Below, piece after piece: positions 57,236-64,000 of a stretch of DNA of 64,000 nucleotides; within the stretch, counting starts at the first letter, position 1, and each line of letters opens with the position of its first letter. The stretch covers positions 73,182 to 137,181 of the forward strand of contig JBEKDA010000006.1 in the NCBI GenBank assembly GCA_050014595.1, read 5' to 3'. The DNA comes from PALSA-129 sp050014595. Its GTDB lineage: Bacteria > Acidobacteriota > Terriglobia > Bryobacterales > Bryobacteraceae. The translations under genes and the position numbers were made by a program. The notes below the pieces were generated by a model. It made no database searches, was not told where the DNA came from, and saw nothing but the letters and a program-made list of their open reading frames with translations.

Positions 57236-58551
57236 CCGGAACGGAAATGCTGATCGAATCCTGGCCCGTCGATAGGCCGATTGAATACGCCCGGAACGCC
57301 CGGCTGATCACACAGGCCGCGGTGGACAAGGTGGCGGCGTCCATCAAGGAGTTTGGGTTCAGGCAGCCCATCGTGGTCGATCGGGAGGGCGTGATCATCG
57401 TCGGCCATGTGAGGTTGCGGGCTGCGAAGAAGCTCGGGCTCACTCATGTCCCGGTGCACGTGGCGGCCAACCTCACCCCAGCCCAGGTCCGGGCTTATCG
57501 GTTGATGGACAACCGCTCGCACGAGGAAGTCGAGTGGGACATGGCCATGTTAGGGGCGGAGCTGCTGGAGCTGAAGGATTTGGATATCAGCTTGTTCCTC
57601 ACCGGGTTCAGCGGGCGGGAGCTGGACTCCCTCCTCCGGGATCCCTTGGAGGATGAGAAGGCCAACCAGGTTCCCCCGGTGCCCACGGTTGCCACGACGC
57701 GGGCGGGGGATCTGTGGCTGTTGGGCGACCCTCCCCTCCAGCACCGGGTGTTGTGTGCGGATGCCACCAGCGCGGAAGCCGTCGCGAGGCTCATCGGGGA
57801 GAGCAAGCCTGCCCTGATGGTCACTGATCCGCCGTATGGGATCGAGCTGGATTCCGAGTGGCGTGACCGGGCTGGGCTGAATAGTTGCGGGCCGGCCGAG
57901 GCCTCCTACATGAAGCACCGGACCGAGGGCCACACCCAGACGACCATCTCGGGGGACACCCGGGCGGATTGGTCGGAAGCGTTCGAGCTGGTGCCCAGCC
58001 TCCAGATCGCCTACGTTTGGCACGCGAGCGTGTTCACGCGGGAGGTCCTGAACGGGCTCCTCCGCATTGGCTTCTTGTATCCGCAACAGATCATCTGGAA
58101 CAAGGGGCGGACGGTGCTCACCCGGACCCACTACTGGTACCAACACGAGCCCTGCTGGTATGTCCGCAAGAAGAACGCCCCGTGGTTCGGGGAGGCAGGA
58201 AAGAACTCCACCATCTGGGATTCGCCCTCGCCCAAGTTCATCATGGGCGGGTCGGACGAAGAAAAGTTCGATCATCCGACCCAGAAACCGGTGGAGCTGA
58301 TGCGGCGGCCCATCCTCAACCATCTCAAGCGAGGGGAGCTTGTGTATGAGCCGTTCCTGGGATCGGGGACCACGTTGGCCGCGGCGGAACTGACCGGGCG
58401 CGTCTGCTACGGCCTGGAGCTCGACCCCAAATATGTGGATGTGATCGTCCAGCGCTGGCAGACGCTCACCAATCGCCAGGCCACCCTGGAGGGAGGGTCC
58501 ACCTTCGATCAGGTCAGGCAGGAGCGTCTGGGAGAAGCCAGGGAGCTCTGA
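57232..58551 (+). CDS. ParB-like nuclease domain fused to a DNA N4/N6 methyltransferase
   Basis: The 439-residue protein starts with a ParB/Srx-like domain (about 10-115): IEYARNARLITQAAVDKVAA, FGFRQPIVVDREGVIIVGHV and GHVRLRAAKKLG. A DNA methyltransferase of the D12/N4-type follows: VTDPPYG near residue 199 (catalytic DPPY) and YEPFLGSGTTLAAAEL near 372 (SAM binding), with HPTQKPVELM between them. In phages such fusions often sit between terS and terL. It overlaps terS and reads in the same frame as terL. Confidence 0.93.
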   Translation: MTGTEMLIESWPVDRPIEYARNARLITQAAVDKVAASIKEFGFRQPIVVDREGVIIVGHVRLRAAKKLGLTHVPVHVAANLTPAQVRAYRLMDNRSHEEVEWDMAMLGAELLELKDLDISLFLTGFSGRELDSLLRDPLEDEKANQVPPVPTVATTRAGDLWLLGDPPLQHRVLCADATSAEAVARLIGESKPALMVTDPPYGIELDSEWRDRAGLNSCGPAEASYMKHRTEGHTQTTISGDTRADWSEAFELVPSLQIAYVWHASVFTREVLNGLLRIGFLYPQQIIWNKGRTVLTRTHYWYQHEPCWYVRKKNAPWFGEAGKNSTIWDSPSPKFIMGGSDEEKFDHPTQKPVELMRRPILNHLKRGELVYEPFLGSGTTLAAAELTGRVCYGLELDPKYVDVIVQRWQTLTNRQATLEGGSTFDQVRQERLGEAREL

Positions 58552-58575
58552 TCCCGCCCCGGCGCGGACAATCCC

Positions 58576-60222
58576 TTGCCCTTCTCCCAACCGCATGCCG
58601 ATGCCGCTTGTAATTTCTTCGAGCGGATACTCAGGCACACCGCGGATGAATGGTATGGGAAGCCCTTCTTGCTCACGCCCTGGCAGGAGGAGGGACTCAC
58701 CCAGATCTTTGGCCAGTTGGACGATGACGGCAACCGGCTGATCAAGATGGGATACTTCGAGGTCCCCAAGAAGGCCGGCAAGACCGAGTGGGCCGCGGGG
58801 ATCATTCTGTTCGTGCTCGTCGTGGACCCGAATCCCGGGTGCCAGGTCTATGGCGCGGCCGCAGCCACCCGCCAGGCGATGAACGTCTATCGGGCGGCCT
58901 GCAAGATGGTGGAGCAGTCGCGCCATCTGGGCAAGCGCCTCCGGCTCCTGAGGGGAACCAACCGGATTGTGAAGCGCGACGACCCCGATAGTTTCTATGC
59001 GGCGGTGGCGGCCGACGGGGACCTGTCGGATGGAGTCAATCCGTCGTTCGTTGTGGCGGACGAGCTGCACCGCTGGAAGACCCGTAAGCAGCTGGAGAAC
59101 TGGGACGTGCTGTCGCTGGGGGGCATCACTCGCCGGCAGCCGCTCACGATCGGCCTCACCACCGCGGGCGTGCAGAGCGAATCCCCGCTGGCCTGGAGGC
59201 TCCACGAGAAAACCCGCCGCATCCAGGACGGAGTAGTGAGGGATCCGTCCTTCGTCGGGAGAATCTATGGCGCGACCTCCAAGGACGATTGGACCTCGGA
59301 GGCCACCTGGATCAAGGCCAACCCGAGCCTGAAGGAGCAGGGAGGGTTCCTGGACATTTCGAGGATCCGCGAGAAATATGAGTCCAGTTTGTCGGACCCG
59401 GAATCGCAGCGAGCCTTCCGACGATATTACCTGAACATCTGGGACCAGAAGGAAAATCGGGTGATTGACCTCGCCAAATGGGAAGCCTCTAGCGGTGAGT
59501 GGGCCGCGGAGGGAATGCTGACGCAGTCGCCCGGCGAGAAGGTCCGGCCGCTACCCGGGAGTCTGATGTCGAGGTTCGCCAGGCGACGTTGCTGGGCGGG
59601 CGTGGATTTGTCGATGACAGTCGATCTGACCGCGGTGTCGTTTGTGTTTCCCTGCGACGACGGCGGATTTGATGTGCTGCCGTTCTTCTGGATTCCCGAA
59701 GAGGGTGTCAGGAAGCGCCAGCTTCGGGACGGGATGCCCTATCGGCTATGGGTGGACCAGGGGTTCATGGAAGCCTGTCCGGGGAGCGTAATCGACTACC
59801 GGGACGTTAAGGCGCGGTTGGAGTGGGGCTCGCGGGTTTTCGATCTCCAGGAGATCTGCTTCGACCCCTGGAACTCGCGGCAGCTGTCGGTTCCGATGGC
59901 GGAGGAAGGATTCCAGTGTGTGGAGATTCGGCAGGGAGTCATGAGCCTTTCGGAGCCCTCGAAGAAACTCCTGGAGCTGGTGACCAGTGGGAAGCTCTAT
60001 CATGGCGGCCATCCGGTGCTGAGGTGGAATGCGAGCTGCCTCACCGCGAAAGAACAGAATGATAATCTGATGTTCACCAAGCCCGAGCGCTCGACGAGTT
60101 CCTCCCGGATCGATGGGATCGCAGCCACCGTGAACGCTCTGGCGAGGGCGATGGTCGCGGGGCCGAAGAAACAATCGGTCTATCAGACCCGGGGGATCCG
60201 GAGCCTGAACCTGGCGGGGTAG
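58576..60222 (+). CDS. phage terminase large subunit (TTG start)
   Basis: The 548-residue packaging motor has an N-terminal ATPase (Walker A VPKKAGKTEW near residue 65, Walker B SFVVADELHRW near 155) and a C-terminal nuclease (WAGVDLSMTVDLTAVSFVFP near 340, Asp-rich). It matches TerL of the HK97-like group. The TTG at 58576 gives a family-like N-terminus (DAACNFFERILRHTADEW), although no strong Shine-Dalgarno precedes it; it lies in the frame of the methyltransferase, after its stop. Nothing phage-like follows. Confidence 0.9.
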   Translation: MPFSQPHADAACNFFERILRHTADEWYGKPFLLTPWQEEGLTQIFGQLDDDGNRLIKMGYFEVPKKAGKTEWAAGIILFVLVVDPNPGCQVYGAAAATRQAMNVYRAACKMVEQSRHLGKRLRLLRGTNRIVKRDDPDSFYAAVAADGDLSDGVNPSFVVADELHRWKTRKQLENWDVLSLGGITRRQPLTIGLTTAGVQSESPLAWRLHEKTRRIQDGVVRDPSFVGRIYGATSKDDWTSEATWIKANPSLKEQGGFLDISRIREKYESSLSDPESQRAFRRYYLNIWDQKENRVIDLAKWEASSGEWAAEGMLTQSPGEKVRPLPGSLMSRFARRRCWAGVDLSMTVDLTAVSFVFPCDDGGFDVLPFFWIPEEGVRKRQLRDGMPYRLWVDQGFMEACPGSVIDYRDVKARLEWGSRVFDLQEICFDPWNSRQLSVPMAEEGFQCVEIRQGVMSLSEPSKKLLELVTSGKLYHGGHPVLRWNASCLTAKEQNDNLMFTKPERSTSSSRIDGIAATVNALARAMVAGPKKQSVYQTRGIRSLNLAG

Positions 60223-60708
60223 GAGGACAATACGCCGTCTGGCCCGCAAGACGAACTGCGCGATTATCGCGGCGGCCCTTGCGCGCCGCTGCCGTCGATC
60301 GCTCCCCTGCTTTGCTTCGCCAGAAACGTACACCCGCGAGTGCCCGCGGGCGGCGAAGAGCACGAGCCGCGTCGCGCGGGCCACTTTCCGATATGGCGGT
60401 TTATCACTCCCAAATGCGCTCGCAGCCCTGTCTTGCCAGCGGGAGATCCCCACTTCGGGGCAACTTCCGGATTGCCGACCATCCTTTCCCTCATGGCTCG
60501 CACATTCGCACGGACGCCAATCGCAAGGCCCTGGAGGCCATCATAAAGAAACCAGCGCCCGTGCCCCAGTCCACCCCTTGAAGAGACGCCACCAAGGCCC
60601 GGCCCATTCAGTAACACGCGTTCCGCAACCTGAACGCCCGGCCCGAAACAAGGGCCGGGGTTTTGTTGGTTGCCCACTGGTACACTTCGGACACGATGAA
60701 CCAGCACG
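60223..60708. other. gene-free stretch after terL
   Basis: About 490 bases with no supported gene. It ends in a strong terminator hairpin. Expected phage genes such as portal or protease are missing. Short frames on both strands have no recognised homology. Confidence 0.4.
60637..60664 (+). terminator. rho-independent terminator
   Basis: CCCGGCCC (60637-60644), loop GAAACAA, GGGCCGGG (60652-60659), followed by GTTTT and more T. This is a strong plus-strand terminator about 415 bases after terL, and could end the packaging transcript. Confidence 0.75.
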
Positions 60709-60846
60709 TTGAAATCCGGCAAGAGTAAAGAGCCACTTGCCCTCCATGCGGCGGTTCCGAAGAAGAAGCATCGCATCCCCGCCGAAGGCCGCGCTCGGAT
60801 CACGGAAGCGCAACGGAGGCGGTGGGCGGCTGCGAAGAAGAAGTAG
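60709..60846 (+). CDS. possible small basic protein (45 aa, TTG start)
   Basis: A TTG at 60709 opens a frame with a Lys/Arg-rich end (PAEGRARITEAQRRRWAAAK). This resembles the RMSAEGRARIAAAQRARW-type C-termini found in small bacterial and phage-associated proteins. No ATG is available: an in-frame stop lies four codons upstream, and the nearest ATG (60696) is in another frame. A degraded start or frameshift is possible. Confidence 0.35.
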   Translation: MKSGKSKEPLALHAAVPKKKHRIPAEGRARITEAQRRRWAAAKKK

Positions 60847-60855
60847 TAGTACTCC

Positions 60856-61756
60856 TCAATCTTTGTCCCAACTCTTCTCAAGTATTTCTCTCGGAAAGTC
60901 CGGCGATGACCATTGACGGAAGGGCTTTGGACGGCCACCTTTGTAGATTCGGCTCAGCCAGACCCAATGCTGTCCGATCCTTCGCAGCAAGACAGCCTGC
61001 CCAAACGAGCCGCTAGAGCCGTTGATTACGAAATGAAAGATGGCTCGCGTAAGTTCGGGCTGAAAACCAAACTGAAAGCCCCGTCTCGGGCGACCGAGCT
61101 CATGAGGAAAGACGGTGCCATAATTGACGAATTCCGTCGGCCCGTCAAATGGCCCCGCTTCTACCAACACCTCGCGGACGGGGAATTCTCCAAACATTCT
61201 CACGTATGCTGAGAATATCAAGGACCCTTTCTTGATTTGACCAGCATCGATTTCGATCGGCCGATCTCCGAGTACACTCGGTTCAAAATAGACGTAGCTA
61301 TCCCCACCCGTAAGCGTGTTAATGTTTCTTCTGGGATAACGTGAGCGCCGCTGTAGTCTGGCCTAATACCGTCTTCATGCCATTGATCGTGGTAGTGAGC
61401 CCTTGAACAGTCGTGTTGAAGCGTCGGTTTTCGGTTTCCCTTGCCGTCGCCTGGCCTTCATCATGAGTTCTTCGATCAGCATCGATGGCTCTCAATTCAA
61501 CATGAAGGAACCCGCAGAGCAGAAGAATCCATAGCATCTTTGTCCAGGCCTTCATTTCCCGGACGCTCATGATTGCGGCAACGACGGCAAGACCGGCAAC
61601 GGCTTTCCCCGGCGATGGCAATTGCCACTCCCAATACGCGTAGCCCAGCACCGGTGCCACCCACAATATCGCACCGGTTCGCTTGTGTTTCCAACCATCT
61701 TCAACGTACACCACGAGACTCTTCTTAAGGTTCTGGAGGTCCGCGATCCTGATCAT
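60856..61756 (-). pseudogene. frameshifted membrane/coiled-coil gene
   Basis: An ATG at 61756 opens a 145-residue frame with two or three membrane helices (GAILWVAPVLGYAYWEWQL, AVAGLAVVAAIMSV, KMLWILLLCGFLHVEL) and a coiled coil (RETENRRFNTTVQGLTTTIN) that stops at 61319. Another minus-strand frame, overlapping its end, continues with NINTLTGGDSYVYFEPS and ends EKSWDKD at 60856 without its own good start. The two halves look like one gene of about 290 residues broken by a frameshift near 61320. I recall acidobacterial proteins with TM helices, a coiled coil and a TGGDSY segment, supporting a single original gene. The function is unknown. Confidence 0.55.
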
Positions 61757-62439
61757 GAGCGACCACCTCTCGTCAAGAACTTATACTAATCTCTTTGAAC
61801 GGGATTCGTGAACTCTTCCGTTTTCTCAGGCTCGTATTCCGGTGCTGACTGAAGACGAACAGTGAGACGCTATACGCGCTTGGCAGGGAGGGCAAACCCA
61901 CCTGTTTTTGGTTGCAATGAAAGAACGTAAGACCAACCGGCAATCGTGGCTGTTAACCGAAGCATTGTACTCGGCGCCGTTCTGCCCGGATCACGGCGTA
62001 TCCGGAAACTGTCCACCCAGTTGGTCCTACCGCGACAATGGACCGGCCCGGCCCGCGGCAGGCAGCCCAATGGAAGGAAAGCCTGTCTTTCAGCCATTAT
62101 CGGAAACTGCCGAATGTCCGAGTTAGGCTCGCGCGCAAGACCTGCATTAGGGCCGGAGGCTTTTCTCGCGCTCGACTTCACGAATGATCACCGGTGCGAG
62201 CGCTACCAGATCTTGTGGAAGCCGCACCGACAAGAAAATCAGGTCCGGCGGCTCCCCGTTTAGAATAGCTATCCCCTCAAGGGGATCGCCGTTCGACAGC
62301 AGCATCGCTGTGAAGATCGCCCGGAGCTACCGCGTGCCAAACGTGGCCCAAAGGACCAGTTACGAAACACGTGGGCTGGTGAGCCGCTCAGAGAGGACCA
62401 TGGCCAGTTCACGGATCTTAAAGCTGGCATTTTCACACA
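61757..62439. other. gene-free stretch, nothing recognised
   Basis: About 680 bases without a supported gene, lower in GC than the rest of the window. Frames on both strands lack coding character. Confidence 0.4.
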
Positions 62440-63013
62440 TCAGAGGCCGACGGGTATTCCAGAAACACGGCGCACGCAAACAACTCCTCCCAGCAGATGC
62501 TCAGCCATGTGCCAAACTGCCATCGACAGGAACCATCCTCGGCTCTTGCCCTCCAGGAACGAGGGAACCCATTTCGCCTGTTCGTTTGCAATGGTACCGT
62601 CTTCGAGCATCTGGTAAAGTTGAGCGCGGTCCACCGGTGTTCGGAGATCCTCGGACGGTAATGATCGCGCCACGTTTCTTACGGCCTCGCCAACCGCTTT
62701 CCAGTACGCCCGTAGTTCTGTCACGTTGACCGTCTCGTTGAACTTTGTGCATTCCTCACGTGTCATGCCTGTGCCCACGTCACGACGAGACACGTTCATG
62801 CGTGTCGTCCAGGATCTGCTTACAACCAGGCATAATAAGTGTGTTCGCAACGTCCTGCCAACGGGCTGTGTGCCACATATACCACGCGATCGAGTTCAAT
62901 CCCTCCTTGGGCTGAAACCTAAACTGGTCATCCGTCAAGCCTTTGAGAAAAAGATCGTCGACGATTCCGCGGACGGTGTCATATTGCTCAAGAACAAACT
63001 CTGAACTCTCCAT
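62440..63013 (-). pseudogene. DinB-family gene broken by a frameshift
   Basis: The N-terminal part (MESSEFVLEQYDTVRGIVDD, with LNSIAWYMWHTARWQDVANT) stops early after KQILDDTHERVSS. The C-terminal part (WTTRMNVSRRDVGTGMTREE, ending WHMAEHLLGGVVCVRRVSG) reads in another frame. Joined at about 62805-62815 they give a complete DinB-like four-helix protein with the metal-binding His residues (MWH, WHMAEH). The frameshift would destroy the product unless it is a sequencing error. The other open start is at 63043. Confidence 0.65.
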
Positions 63014-63043
63014 CGGGGCTGCCTCGCCTTCAAGGAATCCCAC

Positions 63044-63442
63044 GATTCGTGGGGTGTTGGTATCTTATCACGCTCTCCGCACGGATAGGGGCAGATGAAG
63101 TCCGGCATATGAAGTCCGGCATTGACGCACACTCACCTCCCACGCGAACTCAATTTGAGAAAGACGACGGTCCAAGAAGGAGACACTCTCGGCGGGTTAC
63201 ATCGTAGGCCGTTGCGTTAACGACCCCTTTCGGGACAGTCCGCGCGGGCCTCGGGATCCGGCGGTCCCTGCCGCTCATGGCCTCTCTCGCTGGGCGGGCG
63301 GCGCCTTTCTGCCGGGTTGGGAACGATATGTGGGCATCTCGTCCACTGACCTCAGCGATTGCGGACTCCATCGGTCCGCTTTGCCGCCGGCATGTCAGAG
63401 GAATTGAAGAGATTCCTGGGCAGCGGACGCGGGCCGCACAAT
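63044..63442. other. intergenic region with a 14-base tandem repeat
   Basis: About 400 bases without a gene. ATGAAGTCCGGCAT occurs twice in direct succession (63095-63108 and 63109-63122). No other structure was noticed. Confidence 0.4.
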
Positions 63443-64000
63443 TCACTTCCCCGGCCCCACCACCACATCCTCCGCCACATACAGCACCAGCGCAATCCTC
63501 CCTGACCCTTCCAACTGCCGGTACGCCAACGCCCCGTCCCCGCCCTTTGCCTGATTGCTTCTCAGCGGCACGTCCACATTGCCCACCTTCAGGTGCACGT
63601 GTTCCAGCCGCCACCGAACCGCCTCGCCCGCGCCGCTCATCCCGCCCGCGTAACTTACCTGCCCCTCGGCGATCGCCCCCACCTTCGCCAGCGTCGCGCC
63701 GTTCGCCTGAAGGTCGCTCGCCAGCACGAACGTCATCGGCCCCGCGCTCAAGTCCCCCACCGACACCAGCGGCGCCGCCGTCCCCTCCGCCAGCACCTTC
63801 CGAAACATCCTCGCTAGTTTCCGCGTGTGCGTCGTAAACCTGCGCACCACGAACTGCTCCAGCAGATGGTCTTCCGCTCTGCCGCCGAAACCCTCCAGCA
63901 CGTTATGAAACAGCCGCAGCCACGGCCGCGACGTGTAGGGATAGTACAGCCTCGATACCTGGCTCGCCGCCGCGCCGCCGATCACGTCGGAATAATCCGG
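63443..64000 (-). CDS. hypothetical protein, partial (N-terminus beyond window)
   Basis: The frame is open to the window edge on the minus strand and starts inside the gene (PDYSDVIGGAAASQVSRLYY). It continues with RLFHNVLEGFGGRAEDHLLE, MFRKVLAEGTAAPLVSVGDL and ends in ALVLYVAEDVVVGPGK. The sequence is consistent and protein-like: a helical first part and a beta-rich second part with GEAVRWRLEHVHLKVGNVDV. I do not recognise the family. A start at 63985 is possible in principle, but the coding character extends past it. Confidence 0.65.
   Translation of the reverse strand, partial: PDYSDVIGGAAASQVSRLYYPYTSRPWLRLFHNVLEGFGGRAEDHLLEQFVVRRFTTHTRKLARMFRKVLAEGTAAPLVSVGDLSAGPMTFVLASDLQANGATLAKVGAIAEGQVSYAGGMSGAGEAVRWRLEHVHLKVGNVDVPLRSNQAKGGDGALAYRQLEGSGRIALVLYVAEDVVVGPGK

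Noticed and set aside
60913..61212. Plus-strand 99-codon frame
   Set aside because: The opposite strand gives a continuous protein-like sequence that joins the upstream coiled-coil frame, so the minus strand was preferred.
51306..63442. Direct copy of the tRNA-Pro 3' end as a right attachment site
   Set aside because: Reading the region to the window end I found no second copy of the T-arm and acceptor sequence.
51229..64000. CRISPR array from the CCCGACA repeats
   Set aside because: The words are short, partly inverted and irregularly spaced, without uniform repeats or spacers, and no cas genes are present.

Overview
The window looks like a chromosomal piece of a soil Acidobacteriota, most like the Solibacter/Bryobacter group. 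This is inferred from family content: a TIGR03435 protein, Oar-like and BtuB-like TonB receptors with N-terminal carboxypeptidase-regulatory-like domains, a DUF5117-type zinc metalloprotease, an Hfq with a long N-terminal extension, small acidobacterial-type Cys-rich proteins, and GC-rich dispersed hairpin repeats between genes.

Layout. 1-4.7 kb (minus): the end of a gluconolactonase-like gene, a BON protein, and the conserved phoH-ybeY-corC-era order with ATGA overlaps. 5.6-8.6 kb (minus): YceI, FAD reductase and class III aminotransferase. 9.0-17.2 kb: small regulators and cupins, a large metalloprotease, two CPBP membrane proteins and an Oar-like receptor, then galT on plus. 18.5-22.5 kb (plus): a histidine kinase, an archaemetzincin and a sigma-54 response regulator in one tight unit, then a peroxiredoxin. 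22.6-26.9 kb (minus): lytic transglycosylase, TIGR03435, ridA, trxB, two hypothetical proteins, thiS. 26.95-39.7 kb (plus): a twelve-gene nuo operon (A C D E F G H J K L M N) with nuoB and nuoI absent. 39.8-41.5 kb (minus): a TPR protein.

41.56-45.8 kb (plus): a cobalamin riboswitch ahead of a BtuB-like receptor, a PduO adenosyltransferase, a DUF6580 membrane protein and a DUF71 ATP-binding enzyme. Together these look like a B12 uptake and salvage operon. 45.8-51.2 kb: a kinase-like/nuclease-like fusion coupled to hpt, a receiver-like protein, an SH3-like lipoprotein, Hfq, a thioesterase, a Cys-rich protein and a TPR protein.

A tRNA-Pro(GGG) gene at 51.23 kb marks a change in character. From there to about 63.4 kb gene density falls. 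This part holds two copies of a CCCGACA-rich repeat, small hypothetical genes, an isolated phage DNA-packaging cassette (terS, ParB-methyltransferase, terL) with dyads upstream, and two frameshifted genes. It looks like a decayed or minimal mobile region. No integrase, capsid or portal gene is visible. The window ends inside an unrecognised gene on the minus strand.
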